Assembly (NCBI RefSeq): GCF_900102315.1
Contig: NZ_FNBL01000014.1
Location: forward strand, 49,651 to 113,650
Direction: 5' to 3'
Source: Celeribacter baekdonensis
Lineage (GTDB): Bacteria; Pseudomonadota; Alphaproteobacteria; Rhodobacterales; Rhodobacteraceae
Length of the DNA stretch: 64,000 nt
Below the pieces are notes generated by a model that saw only the letters and a list, made by a program, of their open reading frames with translations, did not search any database and had not been told where the DNA came from. The position numbers and the translations under genes were made by a program. Below, one piece after another: positions 1-9,699 of the stretch. Each line of letters starts with the position of its first letter. Within the stretch, counting starts at the first letter, position 1.

Positions 1-1466
1 GATGGATCGTGGATTTGGCCGAAACCCACGGATGGGTGGCACAGTCAACCTCGGTTCCCGGCGTCGCCCAACGCACCGGCGCCACCATCTATTACCTGGA
101 AATGATGCGCCCCGGAGAGGGTGGTCAGAAACCCGTGCTTGCGCAGATGCCCACCCCCGGCGATGTCGACGTGGTGATCGCCTCGGAATTCATGGAAGCC
201 GGCCGGTCGATCCTGCGCGGGATCGTGACACCGGACCGCACCACGCTGATCGCCTCAAGCCACCGGTCGCTGTCGATCAGCGAAAAAACCGCCCCCGGCG
301 ACAGCATCGCCGACAGCAGTGCCGTCACCGACGCCATCGGCGTTGTTGCCCGCCACGAGATCGTTTTCGACATGAACGCGATGGCAGTGCAAAACGGATC
401 AGTGATCTCTTCTGCAATGTTCGGCGGCCTTGCGGCATCAGGTGCCCTGCCGTTCGCGCGCGACGCCTATTACGATGTGATCCGCAAAGGCGGCAAAGGC
501 ATCGAGGCCAGCATTCGCACCTTTGACGCCGCGTTCGAGCGCGCGGTGAAAGGGGACGAAACACCGCCTGTCGCATCATCGGATACACCTCTACCCGTCG
601 CCATTCTGCCCGAGCGTCTGCGCGATCGGCGCGCCGACGCCATGCTGACGCGCCTGCGCACCGAACTTCCCGCGCAGGCCCATGGCTTTGCCTATCTGGG
701 TCTGCAAAAGGTCGTCGACTTTCAGGACCCGGCCTATGGCGACGAATATCTTGACCTTCTGTGCGATCTGGCCCGGCGGGATCACGCCGCAAACGGCGAT
801 GCACATGGCTTTGAATTCACTGCCATGGCGGCCAAATACCTTGCGAATGCCATGACCTATGATGACGTGATCCGCGTCGCGCGCCTCAAGACACAAAGCA
901 CCCGCCGTCAGCGGGTGGCGGATGAAGTGGGCCTGAAGGACGGGCAAATCCTCAACACAACCGAATTCATGCATCCGCGTATCGAAGAGGTCGCCTCGGT
1001 CCTGCCGGTGGGTTTGGCAAACTGGTTGAAATCACGCGAAAGTCTATATGCATGGCTGAACCGCCGCATCGACAAGGGACGCCGTGTCCATACCTACAGC
1101 CTGGTGTGGTTCCTTGCGCTGTACTTTGTCGGCGGCTTGAAAGGCATGCGCCGCAAATCGCTGCGCCACCAGACCGAGGTCGCCCACCGTGACGCATGGC
1201 TGGCCGACGCGTCACAGGCTCTTGTGAAAAACTACGCCCTTGGCGTCGCCATGCTGACCTTTCGCCGCCTGATCAAAGGCTATTCCGACACCCATATCCG
1301 CGGCCAGTCAAAGTTCGAAAAGGTCATGCAGGCTACAAAATCCATCGCCGAGCGTGACGACGCGCCAGAATGGGCGCAGCGGCTTTTGACCTCTGCCATC
1401 AAGGACGCGTCAAGCGACGATATTGACGGCACAATCAAGACAATTGAAAGCTTCACGCGCGCATGA
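1..1466 (+). CDS. iorB: Indolepyruvate ferredoxin oxidoreductase, beta subunit (5' partial)
   Basis: The frame is open to the window edge: in-frame codons (Trp-Ile) precede the GTG at 9, so the gene starts outside the window and about 488 codons remain. The N-terminal stretch VPGVAQRTGATIYY is the typical gamma/beta-domain signature of 2-oxoacid:ferredoxin oxidoreductases, and the long C-terminal extension fits the roughly 500-aa extended IorB form. The family oxidatively decarboxylates aryl pyruvates (indolepyruvate, phenylpyruvate) to aryl-acetyl-CoA in the cytoplasm, together with IorA. iorA would be expected just upstream but is not visible. The stop overlaps the thioesterase start by 4 bases, which suggests translational coupling. 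Confidence 0.85.
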   Translation, partial: WIVDLAETHGWVAQSTSVPGVAQRTGATIYYLEMMRPGEGGQKPVLAQMPTPGDVDVVIASEFMEAGRSILRGIVTPDRTTLIASSHRSLSISEKTAPGDSIADSSAVTDAIGVVARHEIVFDMNAMAVQNGSVISSAMFGGLAASGALPFARDAYYDVIRKGGKGIEASIRTFDAAFERAVKGDETPPVASSDTPLPVAILPERLRDRRADAMLTRLRTELPAQAHGFAYLGLQKVVDFQDPAYGDEYLDLLCDLARRDHAANGDAHGFEFTAMAAKYLANAMTYDDVIRVARLKTQSTRRQRVADEVGLKDGQILNTTEFMHPRIEEVASVLPVGLANWLKSRESLYAWLNRRIDKGRRVHTYSLVWFLALYFVGGLKGMRRKSLRHQTEVAHRDAWLADASQALVKNYALGVAMLTFRRLIKGYSDTHIRGQSKFEKVMQATKSIAERDDAPEWAQRLLTSAIKDASSDDIDGTIKTIESFTRA

Positions 1467-1960
1467 ACCAGATAGACATGAACCAGATCAACACCACGAC
1501 GTCACGGCCCAAACCGATCCGGCTGGCCGACCTGCCATCCCGCGACTGGAGCTACCGCCACATCTTCAGACACGGTCAGTGCGACCCGGCGGGCATTGTC
1601 TATACACCTGAATTCTTTAACGTTTTTAACCATACCGTCGAAGCCTGGTTTTGCGAACATCTGGGGATATCCTATTACGACCTCATCGGCCCCCGACGTA
1701 TCGGGCTGGGCTATGCCAACGCCCACGCCGAATTCTTTGCCCCCGTCAGAATGGGTGATCAGATCGACATTTTCATCCGCATCACCCGGATCGGCGGCAA
1801 ATCCTATACCCTTGAGCTGAACGCCATGAGCGGCGAGGTTGAAAGCCTGCGTGGGTATTTCACGACGGTCACGACCGATCTGAACACACACACTACGATT
1901 TCGATCCCCGTCGAGGTCAGAGACGCATTGAACCGGTACGGCATCTCCGATAAAAGTTAG
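1463..1960 (+). CDS. Acyl-CoA thioesterase, 4-hydroxybenzoyl-CoA thioesterase family
   Basis: 165-aa hot-dog-fold protein. The catalytic-helix region near residues 38-55 (QCDPAGIVYTPEFFNVFN) matches the family's HxDxAGIVYYPxYF signature, with Gln-Cys-Asp at the start. It hydrolyses acyl- or aryl-CoA esters. Because it is coupled to iorB by an ATGA overlap, the likely substrate is the aryl-acetyl-CoA made by IorAB, releasing indoleacetate or phenylacetate; that is inference from context. A second in-frame ATG nine codons downstream is an alternative start. Confidence 0.85.
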   Translation: MNQIDMNQINTTTSRPKPIRLADLPSRDWSYRHIFRHGQCDPAGIVYTPEFFNVFNHTVEAWFCEHLGISYYDLIGPRRIGLGYANAHAEFFAPVRMGDQIDIFIRITRIGGKSYTLELNAMSGEVESLRGYFTTVTTDLNTHTTISIPVEVRDALNRYGISDKS

Positions 1961-1991
1961 CATGTAAACATTTGGAGCCGCAGATAGAACG

Positions 1992-2480
1992 ATGGCAGAA
2001 GATACCCCGGCTCAGACTCACACTGACCGCCGCAAGAACGAAACGCGGCTGTGGCTTGGCATCTTGGATGTTCACAGCTTTATTTACCCCGAACTGAACA
2101 AACGGCTCAAGGAACTGACCGCCATAAGCGTGTCCAAGTTTGATGTTCTGGCACAGCTGAATCGCTATCCAGAGGGCCTGAGCATGGGCGACCTTTCGGC
2201 GAGGCTGAAGGTCAGCAATGGCAATGTCTCGGGACTGGTGAACCGTCTGCGCAAGGACGGGCTGGTGGACAAGACGATGTCTACGGATGACCGCCGATCC
2301 TTTGTCGCCGTCTTGACCCCGGCAGGACAACAACGGTTCGCCGAAGCGGCCCGTGTTCACACGGAAGTGCTGGGAAAATGCCTGTCGCATCTGGATACGC
2401 AAACCCTAGAAGACACCACCGCCATGCTGAAATCAATCGTCAACATGCCCGACAACAAGGTTCCCTCTCAGGATGAGTGA
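1992..2480 (+). CDS. MarR-family transcriptional regulator (first of a pair)
   Basis: 162 aa with a winged helix-turn-helix at about residues 55-110: LSARLKVSNGNVSGLVNRL is the recognition helix and DDRRS is the wing. MarR proteins are dimeric repressors released by small phenolic or CoA-linked ligands. It lies 31 bp after the thioesterase and overlaps the next marR gene by 8 bases. It therefore probably controls the iorB-thioesterase unit, with an aryl compound as a plausible ligand (inference). Confidence 0.85.
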   Translation: MAEDTPAQTHTDRRKNETRLWLGILDVHSFIYPELNKRLKELTAISVSKFDVLAQLNRYPEGLSMGDLSARLKVSNGNVSGLVNRLRKDGLVDKTMSTDDRRSFVAVLTPAGQQRFAEAARVHTEVLGKCLSHLDTQTLEDTTAMLKSIVNMPDNKVPSQDE

Positions 2481-2949
2481 ACACCAGAAAACAGAGGATT
2501 TCCCGTTTAATTCACCAGAGCAGCTTGCGCGCTACCTTCCCTATCTCATCACGCGGCTCAGCAATCGGTGGCGTACCGGACAAGACGCAGAACTGAAAAC
2601 CCTTGGCATTCAGGGCGCGTCCATGCGGATCATGTCCTGTCTTGCCGCCTACAACCAGCTTACGGTTAACGAGGTGTCGGTGCTTTCGGTGACCGAACAG
2701 TCCACTGTCAGCCGGTTGGTGGAACAGCTTGTCTCACAGGGTCTGGCTCGACGAAAGATAGACGAGATCGACCAGCGCGTCCGCCGCGTTTCCCTGACGG
2801 CCAAAGGGCGCAAAAAACTGGCCGAGACGGCGCCGATCGTGAACGCAGGCTATCAAAACATGATCGAAGGCATCGACCCCGACGATCTGGCGGTGTGTAT
2901 AGATGCCCTTCAGGCGATGTTGAAAAAAGTGCGTGTTCACGACCTTTGA
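2473..2949 (+). CDS. MarR-family transcriptional regulator (second of a pair)
   Basis: 158 aa with wHTH at about residues 58-115 (TEQSTVSRLVEQLVSQGL, then the wing DQRVRR). It starts inside the 3' end of the preceding marR gene. The two proteins are clearly homologous in fold but diverged in sequence, so this is not a recent tandem copy. The overlap suggests coupled translation and possibly a heteromeric regulator; the latter is speculation. It converges with the ABC ATPase gene, leaving only 8 bp between stops. Confidence 0.85.
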   Translation: MSEHQKTEDFPFNSPEQLARYLPYLITRLSNRWRTGQDAELKTLGIQGASMRIMSCLAAYNQLTVNEVSVLSVTEQSTVSRLVEQLVSQGLARRKIDEIDQRVRRVSLTAKGRKKLAETAPIVNAGYQNMIEGIDPDDLAVCIDALQAMLKKVRVHDL

Positions 2950-2957
2950 CCGCACTG

Positions 2958-4769
2958 TCAGATGGACGACACCGTCGGCCCCTGCGCTGCGGCGACAAGG
3001 TCTCGGGTGTAGGGATGCTGCGGATTGCCAAAGACCTCTTCGACCGGACCCTGTTCGACAATCTCGCCTTTGCACATCACCAGCGTCCGATCACAGACAT
3101 GGCGCACAACCGCAAGGTCATGCGAGACAAGCAACAGCGAAAACGCCGCCTCCTTGCGCAACGCGCTCAGCAGTTCGAGAATCTGCGCCTGAACCGAAAC
3201 ATCCAGCCCCGAGACGATCTCGTCAGCAATCAAAAGCTGCGGATTGGAACACAGCGCCCGCGCGATATTCACCCGCTGTTTCTGCCCGCCGGAAAGTTGA
3301 TCGGGAAAGCGGTCGGCCACCTCTGGCGGCAACATGACCTTGGCCAGCAGGGTCTTGACCAACTCCGCACGGGTTGCCGCCGAATACGCCCCGCCCCGCC
3401 CCTCAAGGGCCTGGGTCACCAGCCTGCCGATCTTGCGACGCGGGTTCAGCGCCGATTGCGGATCTTGAAACACCAGTTGGACCTTGTCGAAAAAGTCCGC
3501 GCGCGGCGCGGTGGCGCGGTCCAGCCCCACCAGCTCAAGCACACCCGTGCTCACGTCCTCAAGGCCGACAATCAACTTGGTCAGGCTGCTTTTGCCCGAT
3601 CCGCTTTCCCCTACGATGCCGACGAATTCGCCTTCACGCACGTCAAAATCCAACCCGCGCAGCGCATGAACCTCGCGCACGCGCCCAAGCCAGTCGTGCT
3701 GGCGATAGGCTTTGCCCAGCCCCGTCGCCCGCAGCACAAGCTTTTCGCCCAGCCTTCCCGCCGCCGTCCCGGTTGGGGCCTCGACAGCGGTGATCAACCC
3801 GGTGCGCTCGGGCCAGTGACAGGCACTTTTGTGCTCTGTCCCGACACCATCCAGCGCCGGTCTGGTGCTGTGACACTGATCCTCTGCCAGCGGACAGCGC
3901 AGCGCAAATTCACAGCCCGGCATTTGCATGCGATCCACCGGCCCCGGCATCGTTCCGGGCAGGATCATCAACTGTGCCTTCGGCCCCGACAGGTTCGGCG
4001 TCGCAAGATTGAGACATCTGGAATACGGGTGCATCGGCGCATGAATGATGCGCTCCGCCGCACCCGTTTCAACAATCCGCCCCGCATATAGCACCGATAC
4101 ATCGTCGCAGACATCGGCGGCGAGTTGCAGATCATGGGTGATGAAAAGCACTGCGGTGTTGTGGGCCGCGCGGGTGCGGGCGATCAACTCGACCACCTTT
4201 TTCTGGATCGTGACATCCAGTGCCGTCGTCGGCTCATCGGCAATCACCAGCCGCGGATTTGACGCAAAGGCCATCGCGATCAGGACCCTTTGCAACATGC
4301 CGCCCGACAACTGGTGCGGATAGCTTTGCAGCAAGTCCCAAGGTCGATCCAGCCCGACCTCGGTGAACAATTCGACCGCACGCTCCTGACGTGTCTTGGC
4401 GGTCCGCAACCCGATTCTGGCAAGGTGGTGACAGACCTGATGGCCAATGGTCAGACTGGGGTTCAGCGCGCTCATCGGTTCCTGCGGAATAAAACCGATA
4501 TCGCGCCCAAGCAGGTCGCGGCGTGTTCTGGCGTTCATATCCGTCAGCGTCAGCCCGTCGAATTCAATCGCACCGCGTGAAATCTCCAGCCCCTGCGGCA
4601 GGGTGTCGGCGATGGCGCTGCCGATCATCGACTTGCCCGCCCCGGATTCTCCGATCACGCCGTGAATCCGCCCCGCACGGATTGTCAGATCAATCCCGTT
4701 CAGAATATTGTGCCCCGTCATCAGCGAAATTTCGAGGCTCTTGATACGAAGGATGTCATGCTCGGTCAT
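2958..4769 (-). CDS. Peptide/nickel-type ABC transporter, fused double ATP-binding protein
   Basis: 603 aa containing two complete ABC ATPase modules, equivalent to a DppD-DppF fusion. Module 1 has Walker A GESGAGKS at residues 40-47 and signature LSGGMLQR. Module 2 has Walker A GESGSGKS and signature LSGGQKQR. Each is followed by the oligopeptide-transporter C-terminal segment with its conserved HPY. It energises uptake through the two permeases encoded immediately upstream (3-bp gap). Substrate cannot be read from the ATPase; the neighbouring catabolic genes suggest an amine or amino-acid derivative rather than bulk peptides. Confidence 0.92.
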   Translation of the reverse strand: MTEHDILRIKSLEISLMTGHNILNGIDLTIRAGRIHGVIGESGAGKSMIGSAIADTLPQGLEISRGAIEFDGLTLTDMNARTRRDLLGRDIGFIPQEPMSALNPSLTIGHQVCHHLARIGLRTAKTRQERAVELFTEVGLDRPWDLLQSYPHQLSGGMLQRVLIAMAFASNPRLVIADEPTTALDVTIQKKVVELIARTRAAHNTAVLFITHDLQLAADVCDDVSVLYAGRIVETGAAERIIHAPMHPYSRCLNLATPNLSGPKAQLMILPGTMPGPVDRMQMPGCEFALRCPLAEDQCHSTRPALDGVGTEHKSACHWPERTGLITAVEAPTGTAAGRLGEKLVLRATGLGKAYRQHDWLGRVREVHALRGLDFDVREGEFVGIVGESGSGKSSLTKLIVGLEDVSTGVLELVGLDRATAPRADFFDKVQLVFQDPQSALNPRRKIGRLVTQALEGRGGAYSAATRAELVKTLLAKVMLPPEVADRFPDQLSGGQKQRVNIARALCSNPQLLIADEIVSGLDVSVQAQILELLSALRKEAAFSLLLVSHDLAVVRHVCDRTLVMCKGEIVEQGPVEEVFGNPQHPYTRDLVAAAQGPTVSSI

Positions 4770-4772
4770 GCC

Positions 4773-5630
4773 TCAGGCGCTCCGCTGTGCTGTGTGGCGC
4801 GGATCAAGCGTGCGCCGCAGCCCGTCGCCGAAAAGGTTAAAGCTCAGAACCGTCAGGAAAATCGCAAAGATCGGCAGCGCAAGCCCCCAGGGCGCGTAAT
4901 ACATGTCAATCCGAGCATCCGCGATCATCTGGCCCCAGGCCGGCACATCCGATGGCACCCCCATCGCCACGAAGGACAGGATTGCCTCGACCACAACCGA
5001 GATTCCCATTTGCAGGCTCAACAGCGTAATCAGCATCGGCAGGGTCGCCGGAAAAATCTCTCTTATGATGACGCGGAAATGGGAAAACCCGATCAGTCGC
5101 GCAAAGGCCACGTAATCCTGCCCCCGTGCCACCTGCACCTCGCTGCGCAGGACACGGCAGAACCGCGTCCAGTCGACCAGAACAATTGCCAGGATCACCT
5201 TGTCGATACCGATGCCAAGCCCGGTGATCAGCAACATCGACAACACGACCGGCGGGAACGACAACCAGATCTCGACCGTGCGGCTGATGATCCAGTCGAC
5301 CCAGCCGCCGAAATAACCCGCCAGATGGGCAAAGAACGCCCCCAGCAACATTGCGCCAAACGACGCCGCCGCAGCCACGGTAACCGCCGTGCGCGCGCCA
5401 TAGATCAGCCGCGACAGCGTATCACGTCCCAGACTATCCGTGCCCAACGGATGCGCCATGGAACCTCCATCCGCCCAGACCGGCGGCGCAAGAATGAACA
5501 GCAACTCCTGATCATTGGGATGATAGGGCGCAATCCATGGCGCGAAAATGCCACAGACCAAAACCAGCAGTGCAACACTGCCACCAATCAAAAGCCCAGG
5601 ATCAGGCAGGCGATACATTTTTCCCATCAT
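4773..5630 (-). CDS. ABC transporter permease, DppC/OppC type
   Basis: 285 aa from the ATG at 5630, which overlaps the upstream permease stop as ATGATG/TGA. A longer frame to 5705 exists but would lie inside the upstream gene and was not used. It has several membrane segments and the conserved EAA loop region (IIREIFPATLPMLITL). The N-terminal APWIAPYHPNDQ segment is typical of DppC-type permeases. It forms the inner-membrane channel with the DppB-type partner. Confidence 0.9.
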   Translation of the reverse strand: MMGKMYRLPDPGLLIGGSVALLVLVCGIFAPWIAPYHPNDQELLFILAPPVWADGGSMAHPLGTDSLGRDTLSRLIYGARTAVTVAAAASFGAMLLGAFFAHLAGYFGGWVDWIISRTVEIWLSFPPVVLSMLLITGLGIGIDKVILAIVLVDWTRFCRVLRSEVQVARGQDYVAFARLIGFSHFRVIIREIFPATLPMLITLLSLQMGISVVVEAILSFVAMGVPSDVPAWGQMIADARIDMYYAPWGLALPIFAIFLTVLSFNLFGDGLRRTLDPRHTAQRSA

Positions 5631-6643
5631 CCGTTCCTCAGCCGTGGGTTCAGCAGATAGGCCAACGCATCCGCAATCGAATTGAAGATCAGTGTGGTGG
5701 CACAATAGATCAGCGAAATCGCCATGATCACTGATAGGTCCGCCGTCTGCATCGCCTTGACCATCAGGTTGCCCAGCCCCGGGAAGGAAAAGATCATCTC
5801 GACCAGCAGTGTGCCGCCGAACAGCCCGCCGAACTGCGTGCCCACAAGGATGACAACCGGCACAATCGCGTTCTTCAGCGCCTGACCAAACAAGATTTCC
5901 CGATCACTCAACCCGCGCAGCCGCGCCTGTTGGATATAGCTTTGCTGATAGGTATTGATCAGGCTGGCGTGCAGCACCCGCACAATTGTCGGGGAAAAGG
6001 CCAGACCCAGCGCCATCACTGGCAGGGCAATATGTTCAAACGCGCTGACGATGACCCGGAAATCCCCGGTCAGCACCGCGTCGATCAGCAAAAATCCCGT
6101 GTACGACGGCACCTGCATGCCGGGGTCAAGCCGCCCGTTGACCGGAAAGATCGGTATCAAGACCCCCAGCAGCAGGATGAAAAGCAGCGCCAACAGGAAA
6201 TCCGGCAGCGCCATCACCGCCGATGTCACCACCAGCCCGACCGACTCCAGCGCTGTGCCCCGTACAGCAAAGATCAACAGTCCGCCGGTCATCCCGACGC
6301 AAACCGCAAAGATCAGCGCACAGATCACCAGTTCGATCGTCGCGGGCAGGCGATCCAGAACCACCGCGGCAGTCGACGTGCGATATTGCGCGGATTCACC
6401 CAGATCCCCCGTTATCGCCGCCTGTGCCCACATCGAATACTGCGTCCAGATCGGCCGGTTCAGCCCCATCGCTTCACGCTTGGCCTCGACCTGCTCGATT
6501 GTCGCGGAGGGCGGCAGCGACATCTGCGCCGGATCGACGGGCAGAATGCGCAACGCACCAAAAACCAGCACCGTCACCACCGCGAAAACCGGCACAATCG
6601 CCAGAAGCCTGCGGACAATGACGCGCAGAATAGCAATAAACAA
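5627..6643 (-). CDS. ABC transporter permease, DppB/OppB type
   Basis: 338 aa if translation starts at the TTG at 6643. The longest frame begins at an ATG at 6661, but an AGGAGG Shine-Dalgarno lies between that ATG and the TTG, 7 bases before the TTG, so the TTG is the better start. The protein begins with a hydrophobic helix after two arginines. The EAA-loop region ALKNAIVPVVILVGTQFGGLF is characteristic of DppB permeases. It pairs with the downstream permease and ATPase. Confidence 0.88.
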   Translation of the reverse strand: MFIAILRVIVRRLLAIVPVFAVVTVLVFGALRILPVDPAQMSLPPSATIEQVEAKREAMGLNRPIWTQYSMWAQAAITGDLGESAQYRTSTAAVVLDRLPATIELVICALIFAVCVGMTGGLLIFAVRGTALESVGLVVTSAVMALPDFLLALLFILLLGVLIPIFPVNGRLDPGMQVPSYTGFLLIDAVLTGDFRVIVSAFEHIALPVMALGLAFSPTIVRVLHASLINTYQQSYIQQARLRGLSDREILFGQALKNAIVPVVILVGTQFGGLFGGTLLVEMIFSFPGLGNLMVKAMQTADLSVIMAISLIYCATTLIFNSIADALAYLLNPRLRNG

Positions 6644-6716
6644 AGCCGCACCTCCTTGCACATAAAAGACACGCCATGGCCGATCACGGCCATGGCGTGC
6701 GGATGATCGACTTGGC

Positions 6717-8243
6717 CTAGCTGATCGTGATGGCCTCTGGCCGGATCAGACCGTTGGCCCAGGGCTTGATCTCAATCCCGTTGCGATAGCCAATCGTCTG
6801 GATGGCCTGCAAAAGCGGGATCATGGCACCTTCTTCGATCAGGTACTGGTTGAACTCTTCATAGCCCTTGATGCGCGTATCATAGTCCGGCTCTTTCAGC
6901 AGCGGCTTGATCATCGCCGTCACCTCATCCGTGCGATAGGTGGCAAACGGCAGGTCGGCGTCAAACATGTTCCCGGCAAAAAGCTCGGGATCGCCGGTGC
7001 CGTTTTCCCAGACAAACAGCGAGGCGGGGGGCAACTTGCCCGAGGCATTCAGCTCGTACCACTGCGACTCGGTGATCACAGTCAGATTGGCCTTGATCCC
7101 GACCTTTTCCCACATCGTCACAACGGCGCGGGCAATGTCATAATCACCGGGGAACTGACCGTTTGTGGTGGCAAAATCAAGCGTGACAGGATTGTCCGGG
7201 CCAAAGCCCGACGCCGCCAACAGCTCCTGTGCCTTTGCCACGTCATAATCGAAATGGAAATCGGGCAGAAAACTCGGCATGCCCGGAATGGTGGGTTGGT
7301 TGATGGTCACCGCATCCCCGCCGAAAAACGCCTTGGACAGCAGGTCTTTGTCGACGGCATGATGCGCCGCCAACCGGACGTTGCGATCCGCAAAAACACC
7401 ATCGGCGCGGATCGTGACATAGATGATCCGTGCAATCGGATTGGTGACCGCATTCAGGGTGCCGCCCTGTTCCAACCGCTTGACATCACGGATCGAAAGC
7501 TCGGTTGCAATGTCCACGGTGCCGGATTCCAACGCGGCCAGCCGGGCCGTCGGATCGGGAATGATTTCAATGGTGATCTGCTTGGCCGACGGCAGGTCGC
7601 CCCAGTAATCATCGCGCCGGGTCAGCACGATACGGCTGTCACGCTGGTATTCCGTGAGCACGTAGGGGCCAGTTCCCATTGGGCTGGTCTTCATCTTCTC
7701 GGGGCCGACCTTTTCGGCATAGGCTTTGGAAACAACATAGCTTGCGCTGAAGCTCAGCCATTGCGCCACAATCGGAGAGGGCTTTGAAAACTGCATGACC
7801 GCTTCGGTCGGTGAGAGGATCTCAATGTCCGAAACCGTGCCGAATCCCACCGCAATATCAAGCTCCTCGCCCTGATTGACCCGCTCGAAAAAGGTATAAC
7901 GGAAATCTTCGGTGGTCAGCTTCGATCCATCCGAAAAGGTCACGTCGTCGCGCAGCGTCACGTGCATGCTCATCGCGTCATCTGCCAGAGTCCACTCGGT
8001 CAGCAGACCGGGGGTAAGCTTCAAATCGCTAGTCATGTCGATGGGCTGGTCAAAGACCATCTTCAGAATTGTCTGCGGATCCGGGGACAACCGCTGATTG
8101 GGGTCCCAGCTTGCCGTGTCTGTTGTCCACGCAATGGACAGGTTATCGACCTCACCCGCAAAGGCAAAATTCGGGCTGACCAGCAAAGTGCCGCCAGCCG
8201 CCGCTGCGAGCTTCATGAAAAGACGTCTATCCACACTGTTCAT
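6717..8243 (-). CDS. ABC transporter periplasmic substrate-binding protein, family 5
   Basis: 508 aa from the ATG at 8243 (AGGGA upstream); an ATG at 8270 would add nine residues. An N-terminal RR-containing leader (DRRLFMKLAAAAGG) ending near NFAFA is a Tat- or Sec-type export signal. The mature part has the SBP_bac_5 layout: SPTEAVMQF, MGTGPYVLTEY and a GDY-like DDYWG segment. It captures the solute in the periplasm for the permeases encoded just downstream (73-bp gap). Ligand unknown. Confidence 0.9.
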   Translation of the reverse strand: MNSVDRRLFMKLAAAAGGTLLVSPNFAFAGEVDNLSIAWTTDTASWDPNQRLSPDPQTILKMVFDQPIDMTSDLKLTPGLLTEWTLADDAMSMHVTLRDDVTFSDGSKLTTEDFRYTFFERVNQGEELDIAVGFGTVSDIEILSPTEAVMQFSKPSPIVAQWLSFSASYVVSKAYAEKVGPEKMKTSPMGTGPYVLTEYQRDSRIVLTRRDDYWGDLPSAKQITIEIIPDPTARLAALESGTVDIATELSIRDVKRLEQGGTLNAVTNPIARIIYVTIRADGVFADRNVRLAAHHAVDKDLLSKAFFGGDAVTINQPTIPGMPSFLPDFHFDYDVAKAQELLAASGFGPDNPVTLDFATTNGQFPGDYDIARAVVTMWEKVGIKANLTVITESQWYELNASGKLPPASLFVWENGTGDPELFAGNMFDADLPFATYRTDEVTAMIKPLLKEPDYDTRIKGYEEFNQYLIEEGAMIPLLQAIQTIGYRNGIEIKPWANGLIRPEAITIS

Positions 8244-8418
8244 CTGATATTTCCCTATTGATGCATTCATTTTCTTTTTGCTGCCAGTGGCAGATCGTCT
8301 TGGGTTTCACCCTGACCCGGACCGGTCGGGAAGATTGCCGGACGCGGGCCCGGCGCAACTGGTCAAGAACGGTCAGCGGCAATCCGGTCGCCCCCGGTTC
8401 TGGCGTCTTGCCTCAAGA

Positions 8419-8433
8419 TTAGGGGCCCCCTAA
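8419..8433. promoter_or_regulatory. Perfect 15-bp palindrome between divergent SBP and AraC genes
   Basis: TTAGGGG-C-CCCCTAA lies in the roughly 330-bp divergent intergenic region, 141 bp before the AraC start and 176 bp before the binding-protein start. Its position suits an operator for the adjacent AraC regulator or another factor. AraC proteins more often bind direct repeats, so the binding factor is uncertain. No other clear signal was seen in 8244-8573. Confidence 0.35.
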
Positions 8434-8573
8434 TGTGCGGTCTATACCAGTTGAGGCCATTAATTTTGCGAATCAGGCCATTTCAACACGGTTTAACGCA
8501 TTCGGTAAAAACACCAAAAACATGCTATAGCATTATTTCACATACAAAGCAGATTCGAAACAGGACGAATTCG

Positions 8574-9692
8574 ATGCATGCCCAAGACCCAGACCACAAC
8601 ACACACCCCCCGAAGCGCCGCAAGCATCCGGCACCGCAAGAGGCCACCTTGCGACAGTTCTTTCTGGATCCGATCATCAACGAAATGCGCGGCCCGTCGC
8701 TCAAGTGTCGGCATGCCCTGGCCCGGTTCAACCTGAAGCCCGGCAAATCCCTGAACCCCTACGCGCCCTTTCCGCTGAAATCCTACGTCGCCTTTTTCGA
8801 AGAGGCCGCAAAGGCACTGGATCGTCCTTTCCTGGGCCTCGAACTTGGCCAGAACTTCCGCCTGTGGGAAGTCGGGCCGGTCTATCCGCTGCTGGCCACC
8901 GCCCCGACCCTGCGCGAAGCGCTCGCCGTTTTCCTGCGCTTTCAGGCAAGCTGGCAAAGCCACACAACCAATGACGTCCGTCAGGAGTTCGGAGAAACCA
9001 GCTACGGCTATTCCATTGATGACATGACCATTTGGCCGCGCCTTCAGGATTCCGAGAATTCCATAGCGGGGTTATGCGCGCTGATCCGCCAGCTTTTTTC
9101 CGAACGCTGGAGCCCGGTCGAACTTTGCTTTGAACATGACATCACCGGGCGTGAGGCCACGTTGGAACGATATTTTCGCTGTCCGGTCAAAGGCAACGCC
9201 GCCACCAACAGCATTCTGTTGCGCGACACCGATCTTGATCGCCCCATGCAAGCCTGGATCAATTCGAACGCGTCAGCACGGGCGATTGTCGAAATGCATC
9301 TTTTCGATCTTCTGCGCTCGCCCGAGGGCAGCTTTCGCCCAATCCACGAACGCCTGTCACAGCTGATTGATCAGCGTTTGGGGCGCGAAAGCGTCGATTT
9401 GGAAACATTGGCAGAGATACTCGGCGTTGCGCCGCGCACCTTGCGCCGACAGCTTGGCACCTTTGGGACCAGTTTCAGCGAAATTCTCAACCGCGAGCGC
9501 CGCAAAAAAGCCGAGATGCTGCTCAGCACGGGAACAATCAAACTCAGCCAGCTTGCGGCGCATCTGGGCTATGTCAATCAATCCGCCTTTTCGCGCGCCT
9601 TCCGGGACTGGACTGGAGAATCCCCCATCGTCGCCCTGCGCCGCGCGCGGCGTATCGCCGGAATGACCGAAGACGACGGTCCCGCGTCCTGA
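8574..9692 (+). CDS. AraC-family transcriptional regulator
   Basis: 372 aa from the ATG at 8574 (AGGA eight bases upstream); the open frame reaches 8433 but has no supporting signal there. The N-terminal roughly 220 residues resemble the arabinose-binding-like sensor domain of OruR/ArgR-type AraC proteins. The C-terminal double HTH is clear: LETLAEILGVAPRTLRRQL and IKLSQLAAHLGYVNQSAFSRAF, then the WTGESP tail. Divergent from the ABC importer and next to the dehydrogenase set, it is the likely local activator of both. Confidence 0.88.
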   Translation: MHAQDPDHNTHPPKRRKHPAPQEATLRQFFLDPIINEMRGPSLKCRHALARFNLKPGKSLNPYAPFPLKSYVAFFEEAAKALDRPFLGLELGQNFRLWEVGPVYPLLATAPTLREALAVFLRFQASWQSHTTNDVRQEFGETSYGYSIDDMTIWPRLQDSENSIAGLCALIRQLFSERWSPVELCFEHDITGREATLERYFRCPVKGNAATNSILLRDTDLDRPMQAWINSNASARAIVEMHLFDLLRSPEGSFRPIHERLSQLIDQRLGRESVDLETLAEILGVAPRTLRRQLGTFGTSFSEILNRERRKKAEMLLSTGTIKLSQLAAHLGYVNQSAFSRAFRDWTGESPIVALRRARRIAGMTEDDGPAS

Positions 9693-9699
9693 TCCGATT

